64,000 nucleotides of DNA from Palsa-295 sp963785585 (GTDB lineage Bacteria > Acidobacteriota > Terriglobia > Acidiferrales > UBA7541): assembly GCA_963785585.1 (NCBI GenBank), contig CAWAVW010000004.1, positions 2,728,001 to 2,792,000 on the forward strand, read 5' to 3'. The translations under genes were made by a program, and so were the position numbers. A model generated the notes under the pieces. It saw only the letters and a list, made by a program, of their open reading frames with translations, searched no databases and was not told the DNA's origin. Below are positions 34,244 to 43,018 of this stretch, piece by piece (the first letter of the stretch is position 1; the number at the start of each line of letters is the position of its first letter).

Positions 34244-35818
34244 TTACCTTTTGCGCGGTTCCTTTCCATTGTGCGCGATTTCAAGAGCGGTGACGATGGC
34301 GCGCGCTTTGTTGACGGTTTCCTGATACTCGCTCGACGGAACGGAATCGGCGACGACGCCGCCGCCGGCCTGGATGTAGGCGCGGCCGTCTTTCGCGACG
34401 AGCGTGCGGAGGGCGATGCAGGAATCGAGATTGCCGGAAAAATCGAGATAGAGAATCGCTCCGGCGTAGATGCCGCGGCGAGCGGGTTCGAGTTCGTCGA
34501 TGATTTGCATGGCGCGAATTTTCGGAGCGCCGGAAAGAGTGCCGGCGGGAAAGCAGGCCATGAGGGCGTCGAAACAGTCGACGCCTTCGCGAAGTTTTCC
34601 GCGGAGGCTGGAGACCAGATGCATCACGTGGGAGTAGCGCTCGACGAACATGAGGCGTTCGACGGCAACGGAACCGTATTCGCAGACGCGGCCGAGATCG
34701 TTGCGGCCGAGATCGACGAGCATGATGTGTTCGGCGCGCTCTTTCGGGTCGGCAAGAAGATGCGATTCGAGGGCGAGGTCTTCGGCTTCGTCGCGTCCGC
34801 GCGGGACGGTGCCGGCGATGGGGCGGTAGGAGGCGTTGCGTCCCTGGACTTTGACGAGCATTTCGGGAGAGCTGCCGACGACGGAGACGTCGTCGAGATG
34901 CAGAAAATATAGATACGGCGACGGATTGACGACGCGGAGCGCGCGATAGATCTCGAATGGGTCGGCGGGCGTGTCGGCGGAAAAACGCTGGCTGGGGACG
35001 ACTTGAAAAATGTCTCCGGCGCGAATGTACTGCTTGGCTTTGTTGACGGCGGCCATGTACTGGGCTTTGGTGAAATTCGATTTCACTTTCAGGGGTTTGG
35101 CGGCGCGAGCGCGGCGCTGCGCGGGCAACGGCGAGGCCAGCGCGCGGCGCGTGCGCGCGATTTCGCGTTTTGCGGCGTTGTATTTCTGGCGCAACGAGCC
35201 GGGGCCGTCGGTGAAGACGTTGCGAATAATCCAGACGCGATGGCGGACGTGATCGAAAGCAACGAGGCCGAGGTAGAACATCAAGACGCAGTCGTCCAGG
35301 TGCAACTCGTCGATGCCGGAGGCGGGAATGTTTTCGACGAGGCGGACCATGTCGTAGGCGAAATAGCCTATGGCTCCGCCGATGAGAGGCGGCAAGCCGG
35401 GGACGCGGACGGGACGGTAACGACCGATCAGGGCGCGGAGGTGGTCGATGGGGCCGACGGTCTTCGCCGCGTCGTGGGCGACTGGATCGCGTTGTTGCTT
35501 GTGGCGCCGGGAAATGGGTTTGGTGAAGGCGGCGCGATCGGCGGAGAGAGTTCGGGTGACGCCTCGATGGTCGGTGATGGTGGCGGTGGTGCCGCGGGAA
35601 CGAAAGACCTGCTCAGGATTGGCGCCGGTGAAGGTGTAGCGGGCGATATTTTCGCCGCCCTCGACGCTTTCGAGGAGGAAAGAATATTTCGCGTTTTGAG
35701 CGAGGCGCAGGTGAGCGCCGACGGGAGTGAGCAGGTCCGCGGTGAAAGTTTCGTACACGGGGACCAGGTTCCCCTGCCGGGCTAGTTTTGCGAACGATTT
35801 GAAATCGGGCTGGATCAT
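34244..35818 (-). CDS. trpE: Anthranilate synthase component I
   Basis: 524 aa. Chorismate plus ammonia gives anthranilate. Seen: the tryptophan feedback motif FLLESVEGGE near residue 50, GGAIGYFAYDMVRL, the chorismate-binding C-terminal domain with RPIAGTVPRGRDEAED, LVDLGRNDLGRV, HVMHLVSSLRG, AGTLSGAPKIRAM and YAGAILYLDFSGN. The LLES motif argues for TrpE rather than PabB. The ATG overlaps the aroDE stop by 4 nt, and trpG follows. Confidence 0.96.
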   Translation of the reverse strand: MIQPDFKSFAKLARQGNLVPVYETFTADLLTPVGAHLRLAQNAKYSFLLESVEGGENIARYTFTGANPEQVFRSRGTTATITDHRGVTRTLSADRAAFTKPISRRHKQQRDPVAHDAAKTVGPIDHLRALIGRYRPVRVPGLPPLIGGAIGYFAYDMVRLVENIPASGIDELHLDDCVLMFYLGLVAFDHVRHRVWIIRNVFTDGPGSLRQKYNAAKREIARTRRALASPLPAQRRARAAKPLKVKSNFTKAQYMAAVNKAKQYIRAGDIFQVVPSQRFSADTPADPFEIYRALRVVNPSPYLYFLHLDDVSVVGSSPEMLVKVQGRNASYRPIAGTVPRGRDEAEDLALESHLLADPKERAEHIMLVDLGRNDLGRVCEYGSVAVERLMFVERYSHVMHLVSSLRGKLREGVDCFDALMACFPAGTLSGAPKIRAMQIIDELEPARRGIYAGAILYLDFSGNLDSCIALRTLVAKDGRAYIQAGGGVVADSVPSSEYQETVNKARAIVTALEIAHNGKEPRKR

Positions 35819-37332
35819 GGTTGGCGTGTGGCGCCTTTTGGATTTTCGGCGGCCAAGGCGCTGAGGACGGCGCGGCGCATCGGGTCGAGCGGGGCGCGCT
35901 GCCCGGTCCAGATTTCGAATTGGGCAGTGCCCTGGGCGATGAACATGTCGAGGCCGGATACGGTTTCGATGCCGCGGCGCTCGGCGAGTTGCATGAGTTC
36001 GGTTACGCGGGGGCGGTAGATGGTGTCAAAGACCAGGCGGCAGTTCAGTTCGGAGGAGTGCAAGGGAGATTGGGAAGCGTGGGGATGCATGCCGACGGGA
36101 GTGGCGTTGACGATGGCGTCGAAAAATTCGTGCGGCAAGCGGCGGCGATCGAGGGCTTCGCCGCCGACGCTGCGAGCGAGCGATTCGGCTTGATTCGGGC
36201 GGCGCGCGCAGACGCAGACCGACGAGCCTGCCTGCGCAAGGGCGTAGGCGACGGCACGAGCGGCCCCACCGGCACCGACGATCAGGACGCGGCTGCCGCG
36301 CAGGGGCATGCGCGTTTCGAGAGTGCGCAGAACGCCGACGTAATCGGTGTTGTAGCCGCGCAATTTTCCGTTGGCGGTGACTTCGACGGTATTGACGGCA
36401 CCGATGGCGGCGGCCATGGGATCGCATTCGTCGAGGTGGCGAAGGATGTGCTGCTTGTGGGGCAAGGTGATGGCGAAACCGCGAATGCCGAGGGGTTGGA
36501 TGGCGCCGAGAAAATCTTTCAGATCGCGGACGAGAAAGGGCAGGAAGACGGCGTCGATTTTGCGGGCGTGGAATCCGGCGTTTTGCAGGCGCGGAGAAAG
36601 AGAGTGGCCGATGGGATCGCCGATAACGCCATAGACGCGCGTTTTTTTGGTGAGTTTAGCGGCGCGATACAAGTGGAGCAGCGATTCGAGCGAGACCTGG
36701 CCGGGAGCCGTCGCGTGTTCCACCGGGGCGTACGCGAGCGCGTTGCCGTGGCGCAACGCGAGGACCCGAGCCGGGAGTGCGGTTTCGCCCATGGGGATCG
36801 CGACGACGTTTTTGTGGCGCGCGGCGAGGTGGAGAATTTTCACGCTTTCGGCGATGGTGCTCGCTTCCGCGGCGATTTTGATGGCGTCCGAACGAAACGC
36901 GGCCAAACGCGAGGCGACTTTCTGCAAGTTTGTGCGCGGCCGCTGAAAAAAGTGAGCGGAGAGCAGCTGGCGGCCTTCGCCGAGAAGAACGTCTGTGAGC
37001 TCGGGCGGACACTGGGAGGCGGTCTCAATGTCGAGGTCGTACCAGGAGCAGCCGGAACGGAGCGCTTCCGCGAGGTGAACGAGTTGTTGCGCCGGCGAGC
37101 CGCGATATTTACCGCCCGCTTCGGCGCGGCGGCAGGTGGCGATCAGAGTGGCGTTGCGGATTCGATTTTTGCCGAGAGCTGAGAGGAACTTTCGGATTTC
37201 GGCATCGTTCGCGAGCCAATCGAGGCGCAGCTCAGCGGTGCTGGTGAGCGTGAGTGCGCGGCGGAGTTGGGCCAGGGCGGAGGCAGCGTCAGACGCGGCG
37301 ACGACGGCGCAGATTTTGTTCTTCGCTATCAT
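35815..37332 (-). CDS. Bifunctional 3-dehydroquinate dehydratase / shikimate dehydrogenase (AroDE)
   Basis: 505 aa fusion of two shikimate pathway enzymes. Residues about 1-225 are a type I dehydroquinase (AELRLDWL, the histidine in LLSAHFFQ, and the Schiff-base lysine in DAIKIAAEAST). Residues 230-505 are shikimate dehydrogenase: VYGVIGDPIGHSLSPRLQNA, TLPHKQHI (catalytic lysine), AIGAVNTV, GYNTDYVGVL, the NADPH loop VGAGGAARAVAYAL, and a C-terminal GLDMFIAQGTAQFE. The dehydroquinase histidine motif is SAHFF where SYHDF is common. Overlaps trpE by 4 nt, tying chorismate supply to tryptophan synthesis. Confidence 0.94.
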   Translation of the reverse strand: MIAKNKICAVVAASDAASALAQLRRALTLTSTAELRLDWLANDAEIRKFLSALGKNRIRNATLIATCRRAEAGGKYRGSPAQQLVHLAEALRSGCSWYDLDIETASQCPPELTDVLLGEGRQLLSAHFFQRPRTNLQKVASRLAAFRSDAIKIAAEASTIAESVKILHLAARHKNVVAIPMGETALPARVLALRHGNALAYAPVEHATAPGQVSLESLLHLYRAAKLTKKTRVYGVIGDPIGHSLSPRLQNAGFHARKIDAVFLPFLVRDLKDFLGAIQPLGIRGFAITLPHKQHILRHLDECDPMAAAIGAVNTVEVTANGKLRGYNTDYVGVLRTLETRMPLRGSRVLIVGAGGAARAVAYALAQAGSSVCVCARRPNQAESLARSVGGEALDRRRLPHEFFDAIVNATPVGMHPHASQSPLHSSELNCRLVFDTIYRPRVTELMQLAERRGIETVSGLDMFIAQGTAQFEIWTGQRAPLDPMRRAVLSALAAENPKGATRQP

Positions 37333-37488
37333 TGGGAACGAGCCCCGGCTTCGAGGGCGCGCAATCCTGGACGCATTCGCCGGAAGAGGAGAAGGGCCAA
37401 GAAAAACGCAAAACCTGTCCTATCGTACAGGGGGGACAGGGGTTCCACCAAGCGGTACCCAATGTGTAAAGTCCGCTGGAACGCTTTG

Positions 37489-37517
37489 TTGACGCGTCCT
37501 AGTACGTCTATTACAGT
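37489..37517 (+). promoter_or_regulatory. Promoter of the exported repeat protein gene
   Basis: TTGACG (37489-37494), 17-nt spacer, TACAGT (37512-37517). Predicted start near 37524, giving a leader of about 60 nt to ATG 37585, which has AAGGAG. Further upstream in the divergent space there is a CCTGTCC/GGACAGG inverted repeat (37414-37440). Confidence 0.5.
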
Positions 37518-37584
37518 CGCAGTATTGGGTGAGAAGTGCCGATGCGCCTGTTCACTGGCGCTTGTAATTAAAGGAGCGAGCACC

Positions 37585-38472
37585 ATGCGTGGGAAAATTG
37601 CCCTTGTGGGCCTATTTTTGAGCTTGTCCGGGTCGGCGGCGCTGGCCCAGGCGAATCCAGCCCTGCCGCGGGCGCAAGATTTGTATTGCACGGGAACGAT
37701 TACGAATGAGGCCGTGCCGCGGGACACGTATGTGATCACCGGGGAAGGGTCGAACTATAAGATTACGTTCACCGAAGGCGACTACATTTATCTGAACAAG
37801 GGCGCCAGCCAGGGAGTGAAGGTGGGCGACGAATTCTCGGCGATCCGTTCGGTCGTCGATCCGACGGAATACGACTGGTCGAAGTGGCAATCACAGATCA
37901 TCCGAAAGATGGGAACGTGGTGGGAGGACGAAGGGCGGGTGCGCGTGGTGGACGTGCATCCGGACACGGCCGTCGCGCAGGTGGAAAATTCCTGCAATTA
38001 TCTGCAGCGCGGCGACACGCTGCTGCCGTTTCAGGAGCGCGTGGCACCGCCGCTGAAATCGGAAGAGCATTTCGATCGGTTTGCGCCGGTGAGCGGCAAG
38101 GCGCTGGCGATGGTGATGATCGGCAAGGCGTTTCAAGTTTCGTTCGGCACGAATGACGTGTTCTACGTGAACCTGGGAAGCGCGCAGGGCGTGAAGGTGG
38201 GCGACTACTTCCGCATTTTCCGCTATACGGGGACGCAGCACGAGACGGCGTACCAGACGAAGAATTTTGCCTTCGACGCGGACAAGAACGCGACCACGTA
38301 CGGAAGGGTGTACGGATTTGGCAGCGCACCGAAGAAGTGGAACTGGACGAACACGCCGCGGGAAGTGATCGGCGAAGGCGTGGTGCTGCGCACGGGAACG
38401 AATTCGGCGACGATCCTGGCGACGTACGCGCTGCGCGATTTCTACGTGGGAGATTACGTAGAAATCGAGTAG
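37585..38472 (+). CDS. Exported protein with two FlgT-like beta repeats
   Basis: 295 aa. Signal peptide (MRGKIALVGLFLSLSGSAALAQA) then a mature protein with two copies of one motif: YLNKGASQGVKVGDEF at about 69-85 and YVNLGSAQGVKVGDYF at about 195-210. The motif resembles the beta-barrel repeat of the FlgT C-terminal domain and related envelope proteins. Function is unknown; periplasmic or outer-membrane-associated. Start set by AAGGAG 8 nt before ATG 37585. Flanked by its own promoter and a Rho-independent terminator, so it is a single-gene, probably well expressed, unit. Confidence 0.8.
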   Translation: MRGKIALVGLFLSLSGSAALAQANPALPRAQDLYCTGTITNEAVPRDTYVITGEGSNYKITFTEGDYIYLNKGASQGVKVGDEFSAIRSVVDPTEYDWSKWQSQIIRKMGTWWEDEGRVRVVDVHPDTAVAQVENSCNYLQRGDTLLPFQERVAPPLKSEEHFDRFAPVSGKALAMVMIGKAFQVSFGTNDVFYVNLGSAQGVKVGDYFRIFRYTGTQHETAYQTKNFAFDADKNATTYGRVYGFGSAPKKWNWTNTPREVIGEGVVLRTGTNSATILATYALRDFYVGDYVEIE

Positions 38473-38520
38473 CCCGCGAGCGATTTTCAGGCGGGGCCCT
38501 GCACTTAAAGGCAAATCGAG

Positions 38521-38556
38521 AGCCCGGAGGCGAAAGCTTCCGGGCTTTTTGTTTTT
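38521..38556 (+). terminator. Rho-independent terminator
   Basis: AGCCCGGA (38521-38528), loop, TCCGGGCT (38539-38546), then TTTTGTTTTT. It ends the 295-aa exported protein transcript 48 nt after its stop; convergent pgsA ends at 38579. Confidence 0.88.
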
Positions 38557-38578
38557 GCGGCGGATCGGGAGAGGCGGA

Positions 38579-39208
38579 TTAACGGGAGAGGACGTCTTGC
38601 GGCTTCTCGACGGATTCCTGAATGGCGACGCTCCGGCGACGGAGCTGCACGCGGTCGGTGATCTGGCTCCAGAACATCTGGAAATAGTGGGCCGCGGAGG
38701 CGACGGCGCTGATGACCACGAGCCAGAGCATGGCGATGCCGACAGGCTTCAAGACCGGATGATTCGCGGTGAGAATCACAATACAGCCGGCGAGAACCTG
38801 CAAAATCATTTTGGTTTTGCCCAAAGGCGAAGCCGGGATGACGAGGCCTTCGACGGAAGCGATTTCGCGAAGTCCCATGACGACGAATTCCCTGCCGATG
38901 ATGATCACCACCATCCAAGCCTGCATTAAGCCCATCTCGACGAGCGAAATAAACGCGGCGGAGATCAAAAGTTTGTCAGCGATGGGATCGAGCAAAATTC
39001 CCAAGGTGGTGATTTCTTTCCGGGTACGCGCCAGATAGCCGTCCATCACATCGGTCAAGGCGGCGGCGAGCAGAATGAGCACACCCCAAATTTCGTAGTG
39101 GACCGGGAAACCACCAAAGTCAAAGTTGGGCTGACGGGTAAGCAAAACGACCACAAGAATGGGCACGAAAAAGATTCGGAGAGTCGTCAAGCTGTTGGGC
39201 AGATTCAT
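38579..39208 (-). CDS. pgsA: CDP-diacylglycerol-glycerol-3-phosphate 3-phosphatidyltransferase
   Basis: 209 aa CDP-alcohol phosphatidyltransferase forming phosphatidylglycerol phosphate, the committed step to phosphatidylglycerol and cardiolipin. Seen: N-terminal MNLPNSLTTLRIFFVPILV and the complete family signature D-G-x2-A-R-x8-G-x3-D-x3-D beginning at DGYLART, with six or so TM segments. The start at 39208 is supported by the promoter at 39266-39294, which lies downstream of the longest possible start. Its C-terminus is long and basic (RVQLRRRSVAIQES). Confidence 0.94.
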   Translation of the reverse strand: MNLPNSLTTLRIFFVPILVVVLLTRQPNFDFGGFPVHYEIWGVLILLAAALTDVMDGYLARTRKEITTLGILLDPIADKLLISAAFISLVEMGLMQAWMVVIIIGREFVVMGLREIASVEGLVIPASPLGKTKMILQVLAGCIVILTANHPVLKPVGIAMLWLVVISAVASAAHYFQMFWSQITDRVQLRRRSVAIQESVEKPQDVLSR

Positions 39209-39265
39209 GGGGCTCTCGGAAAGAACCGTGACCCGTGCTGGTCGAGGAATGCGCGGTTCGAAGCC

Positions 39266-39294
39266 ACTATAGCCCTCGGTCAAGAGGGAGTCAA
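39266..39294 (-). promoter_or_regulatory. Promoter of pgsA
   Basis: On the minus strand TTGACT (39294-39289), 17-nt spacer, TATAGT (39271-39266): 5/6 matches in each box. Predicted transcription start near 39259, about 50 nt before ATG 39208. Confidence 0.7.
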
Positions 39295-39691
39295 CGGTAC
39301 GGTGGGCAGGCAGCGCGCGAGGATCGATGGCGGGCGAGAAGAGAAGATATCCACTTCGGTAAACCTATACGGGAGTAACTATTTGTCAACAGAAGGGTGC
39401 GGGGCTGTGCAAATCCAAAATTGAGAAAACGGCGAGGTACCGCAGCGAAACGCTCAGCGGGATGAAGCGCGAGTTCGCCATAACTCTTTTATTTGCATGG
39501 CATTAAGAGACCCGTGTACGGATTATCGGCTAAAAACGGGCGTTTTGCGGGGATCGAAAGTGGATTTGGCATCCTCGACTTTTCCACAGAATTTTGCACA
39601 GGGCAGGCCTGAAAGGGGCTTGTGAATCATGAATTTACGAGCCAATGGGCAACCCATCGGATCTGGGATTTCGCGATGCGGCGCGAGGAAC
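39295..39691. other. Intergenic space upstream of pgsA and downstream of hflX
   Basis: No gene seen. Somewhat AT-richer than its surroundings. It holds two DnaA-box-like 9-mers in tandem, TTTTCCACA (39580-39588) and TTTTGCACA (39592-39600), both matching TTWTNCACA. No terminator hairpin with a T-run was recognised for hflX. Confidence 0.45.
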
Positions 39692-41041
39692 TCAGGTTTT
39701 CGCGCGACGGGCGGTGTCGCCGGGGGTGAATTGGGCGGAGTGGCCGACGGTGAAATCGTCGAGCTGGCGGGCCACCGATTCGGGCAGCTCGGCGTCCAGA
39801 TGCATGTGGCCATCGAGAACTTCGGAGCGGAGGACGCGCCCACAGGCGTGAACGAGCGACAAGTGACGGCCATCGGCGAGAGGAATTTGCAATTGCAGGT
39901 GAAGCATGGGATCGACCGGAAGAACGGCGTCGATGCGTTCGAGCAATTCTTTCAGGCCAGCGCCTGTGGCGGCGGAAGTGAATACTTTATTTTCGTTGCG
40001 GCCGTTGGCTTTCAGCAGGTGGGCGAGATCGTCTTCGGATAACGCGTCGATCTTGTTGAAGACCTGAATGCGGGGGCGGTCTTCGACGCCAAGGTCTTTC
40101 AGGATTTTGAGAACTTCGGCGTCCTGCTCGGCGTGGTGAGGATTCGAGATATCGGTGACGTGCAGGATCAGCGCGGCTTCCTGGACTTCTTCGAGAGTGG
40201 CGCGGAAGGCAGCGATCAGATCGTGAGGCAGATCGCGCAAGAATCCGACAGTATCTGAAAGCAAGGCGCGGCGGCGCGACGGGAGGCGCACGGCGCGGAC
40301 GGTGGGATCGAGAGTGGCGAACATTTTCGAAGAGGTGAGAACGTCGGCGTGGGTGAGCGCGTTGAACAGGGTGGATTTTCCGGCGTTGGTGTAACCGACC
40401 AGAGCAATCATGCCGAGGGGAACGGCCTGGCGAGCGCGGCGGCGGGTGGTGCGCTGGCGGCGGACGGTTTCGATGGCTTCCTTGATTTTGCTGACGCGAT
40501 CACGGATGCGGCGGCGATCGGTTTCGAGTTTTTGTTCGCCAGGCCCGCGGGTGCCGATACCGCCGCCCAGGCGGGAAAGCTGTTCGTTGTGCCCGGTGAG
40601 GCGGGGCAGCAAGTAATTCAACTGAGCGAGTTCCACCTGAAGCTGCCCTTCGCGGGTGCGGGCGTGGCAGGCAAAAATATCGAGGATGAGCTGGGTGCGA
40701 TCGATCACGCGAGTGCCGATGGTGCGCTCCATGTTGCGGAGCTGAACGGGACTGAGGTCATGATCGACGATGACGAGGGGAACGTGCTGGCGCTCGGCTT
40801 CGGCGCGAATTTCGTCGAGCTTGCCGCGGCCGACGAGAGTGGCGGGGTCGAGCGAATCGCGAACCTGCAAGAGCGTGCCGCTGATATTCGCGCCGGCGCT
40901 GACGGCGAGTTCCTCGAGTTCTTCGAGGGAGTCGCGGCCGACGGCGCCGGGATTGAGAGAGCGCCCGCGAGACGTTTTCTTAACGCTCACGCCGACGAGC
41001 AAAACGCGTTCGCGGTTGTCAACGGATTGAGGCGACCTCAT
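39692..41041 (-). CDS. hflX: Ribosome-associated GTPase HflX
   Basis: 449 aa. Splits or rescues stalled ribosomes. Seen: N-terminal HflX domain (LVGRGKLDEIRAEA, VDHDLSPVQLRNME, DRTQLILDIFA), the GGGIGTRGPGEQKLETDRRRI motif, and the GTPase core with G1 VGYTNAGKSTLFN, G2 FATLDPT, G3 LSDTVGFLRDLP, and G4 FNKIDA. The start at ATG 41041 is chosen from the family N-terminus; a TATACT box at 41105-41110 (minus strand) suggests transcription begins after the longer alternative starts. Downstream of a TetR-type gene on the same strand (139-nt gap). Confidence 0.95.
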   Translation of the reverse strand: MRSPQSVDNRERVLLVGVSVKKTSRGRSLNPGAVGRDSLEELEELAVSAGANISGTLLQVRDSLDPATLVGRGKLDEIRAEAERQHVPLVIVDHDLSPVQLRNMERTIGTRVIDRTQLILDIFACHARTREGQLQVELAQLNYLLPRLTGHNEQLSRLGGGIGTRGPGEQKLETDRRRIRDRVSKIKEAIETVRRQRTTRRRARQAVPLGMIALVGYTNAGKSTLFNALTHADVLTSSKMFATLDPTVRAVRLPSRRRALLSDTVGFLRDLPHDLIAAFRATLEEVQEAALILHVTDISNPHHAEQDAEVLKILKDLGVEDRPRIQVFNKIDALSEDDLAHLLKANGRNENKVFTSAATGAGLKELLERIDAVLPVDPMLHLQLQIPLADGRHLSLVHACGRVLRSEVLDGHMHLDAELPESVARQLDDFTVGHSAQFTPGDTARRAKT

Positions 41042-41180
41042 GCGGGCCGCTTTCCGGCGACGGGCGAAGGGGCGGTGAAAAGAGTGATTGTCATTCCTTC
41101 GAGAAGTATACGCCGAACCGCTAATGCCTGGGAATGGAACGACAGCGGAACACGAGCGGAAGAAAACGGGAAGGCGCAAC

Positions 41181-41789
41181 TCATGGATTGCCGGCGACGG
41201 AGGAGTGTTGCGAAGCGGCGAGAATCACGTCCGAAAGAAATTCGCCGAGGCCGCGGCCCGCGGATTGAAATTCGGAATCGCGGGTGACGCGATCGAGCCA
41301 GCCGAGATAGACGAGCAGGGCGAGTTCGGACCAGGATGCGGCGGCGGGAGAAGCGAAACCGATATCGCGGAGAACGTTCGCGATGTGCGCGGTGCGCTTT
41401 TTATCGATGCCGGAGATGCGCGCGGAGATGCGGGCGGTCATGGCGTCGTCGCGGCGGGCCCAGGCGCGGACGGCGGACTCCAGACGAGCACGATCGAGAT
41501 CGGCGCAGTGTTCAACGAAGCGAGCCCAGCGAGCGGCGGCGCGGGTTTTCACGTCGGTGGCCGCGAGCCAATCGATTTCGTCGGCTTCCCAGCGATCGAG
41601 AACGCAGGTGAGCAAGTCCTCGCGGTCGCGAAAATGCCAGTAGAAGCTGCCCTTGCTGACGCCGAGATCGCGCGCGAGCAGTTCGATGCGAACCGATTCG
41701 ATTCCTTCGGTGGCCAGGCGAGCGAAGGCAGCCCGAATCCAGTTATCGGGTTGCATGGGAGTCGCTTTGAGCGAGGCTGCGCTAGACAT
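41181..41789 (-). CDS. TetR/AcrR-family transcriptional regulator
   Basis: 202 aa. Typical TetR DNA-binding helices: NWIRAAFARLATEGIESVRIELLARDLGVSKG begins the domain and SFYWHFRDREDLLTCVLDRWE ends it; the C-terminal ligand domain is alpha-helical and divergent (RTAHIANVLRDIG, FLSDVILAASQH). Ligand and targets unknown. Start ATG 41789 follows its own promoter (41814-41842) by about 18 nt of leader. An in-frame extension to 41957 would overlap miaA and precede the promoter, so it is rejected. Confidence 0.88.
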   Translation of the reverse strand: MSSAASLKATPMQPDNWIRAAFARLATEGIESVRIELLARDLGVSKGSFYWHFRDREDLLTCVLDRWEADEIDWLAATDVKTRAAARWARFVEHCADLDRARLESAVRAWARRDDAMTARISARISGIDKKRTAHIANVLRDIGFASPAAASWSELALLVYLGWLDRVTRDSEFQSAGRGLGEFLSDVILAASQHSSVAGNP

Positions 41790-41813
41790 GGGTTTCTTAC
41801 GAGGTGACGCGGC

Positions 41814-41842
41814 ACGATATCCGACGGGAACGCGGGCGTCAA
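41814..41842 (-). promoter_or_regulatory. Promoter of the TetR-family gene
   Basis: Minus strand TTGACG (41842-41837), 17-nt spacer, TATCGT (41819-41814). Starts transcription near 41807, between the miaA stop (41893) and the regulator. Confidence 0.5.
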
Positions 41843-41892
41843 GAGTTTCGGGACGTGTAACCGAATTTAAATATTTATTTTTTTCTGGAATT

Positions 41893-42855
41893 TCAGAAAT
41901 TAATTTTTTCGGCACAGAGGTTAGATGCTTCGCGGACGATGGCGGTGTCGTCGCCAAAACCTGGCAGCCAATGAACGCGGGGTTCGGGGCGAAACCAAGT
42001 GAGCTGGCGTTTGGCGAAACGACGAGTGGCCTGGCGGATTTGGTGCAGGGCTTCGTCTTTTTTCAGGTTGCCGGTGAGGTAGTCGCGCCATTGTGAATAG
42101 CCGATGAATTGGAAGGCTTTGGCGGATGCGGGAAGGCCGGAATCGATGAGAGAGCGGACTTCGTCGATCCAACCGGCGGCGATCATTTGATCGATGCGAG
42201 CGTGGATGCGTGCGTAAAGCGCTTCACGCGGGGGCGCTAGGCCAACCTTCGTAATTGCAAATCCTTGAAGCGGGTCGCGACCGCTGCGATGAATTTCGCC
42301 GACGGATTTTCCGGCGAGGATGCGGAGTTCGATGGCGCGAATGATTTTTTGGGTGTCGGCAGGCTCGATGCGGCGGGCGGTTTCGGGATCGAGGCGCGAG
42401 AGAATTCTGTGCAGGTGCAGCGGTGTGCGTCTGGCCGCGATTTCGCCGAGACGGGCGCGCAGCTCTTCGGAGCGAGCGGGAGAGTCGGCGAGGCCTTCGA
42501 GCAGGGCGCGCAGATAAAGGCCGGTGCCGGCGGTGAGGATGGGAATTTTGCCGCGGCGGCGGAGTTCGTGGAGGACTTCGAGGGCGCGGCGGCGGTATTC
42601 GCCGGCGGTGAAAAGTTCGTCGGGCTCGACGAGGTCGATCAGGTGATGTGGAATTCCCTGCTGCTCGGAGAGCGGAACTTTTCCCGTGCCGATGTTGAAA
42701 CGGCGATAGACCTGAGTGGAATCGCAGACAACGATTTCGCCGCCGAATTTTTGGGCGAGAGAAATTCCCAGCGCGGATTTTCCGGAGGCGGTGGGACCGA
42801 GTACGACGATCAGCGGAGCCAGGGGGGCCGCGGGATCGGGCGAAACTGCTTTCAT
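41893..42855 (-). CDS. miaA: tRNA dimethylallyltransferase
   Basis: 320 aa. Adds a dimethylallyl group to N6 of A37 in tRNAs reading U-starting codons. Seen: P-loop VVLGPTASGKSALGISLA, the CDSTQVYRRFNIGTGK motif, HHLIDLVEP, AGEYRRRALEVL, the TAGTGLYLRALLEGL motif and the C-terminal FQFIGYSQWRDYL, RQATRRFAKRQLTWFR. The start ATG 42855 overlaps the stop of a 30-aa upstream membrane ORF (ATGA). Confidence 0.95.
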   Translation of the reverse strand: MKAVSPDPAAPLAPLIVVLGPTASGKSALGISLAQKFGGEIVVCDSTQVYRRFNIGTGKVPLSEQQGIPHHLIDLVEPDELFTAGEYRRRALEVLHELRRRGKIPILTAGTGLYLRALLEGLADSPARSEELRARLGEIAARRTPLHLHRILSRLDPETARRIEPADTQKIIRAIELRILAGKSVGEIHRSGRDPLQGFAITKVGLAPPREALYARIHARIDQMIAAGWIDEVRSLIDSGLPASAKAFQFIGYSQWRDYLTGNLKKDEALHQIRQATRRFAKRQLTWFRPEPRVHWLPGFGDDTAIVREASNLCAEKINF

Positions 42856-42944
42856 CGCGCGAGCTTCCAACGAAGCAGCAAAACCGCGAAGACGATCACG
42901 GCGAGGAGGAGCGAGCCGAGAACCTGGGTGCGATTGAGTTTCAT
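42852..42944 (-). CDS. 30-aa single-TM small protein coupled to miaA
   Basis: Reads MKLNRTQVLGS, then a hydrophobic segment (LLLAVIVFAVLLLRW) and a basic end. The stop overlaps the miaA start by 4 nt (ATGA), the same coupling seen between other genes here. No clear Shine-Dalgarno upstream. It lies 74 nt downstream of the TonB-like gene. It could be a real membrane microprotein or a translational lead-in for miaA. Confidence 0.45.
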   Translation of the reverse strand: MKLNRTQVLGSLLLAVIVFAVLLLRWKLAR

Positions 42945-43018
42945 GCGCAGGTAGAAAGTATCCGATTGGCGACGGCAAATTCAAATGAAAGAGGCGCAGG
43001 CAGAAGCGATCGGTGGTC

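Noticed and set aside
39692..41179. Longer N-terminus for HflX
   Set aside because: The additional 46 residues have no family match and a TATACT box at 41105-41110 would start transcription inside them.
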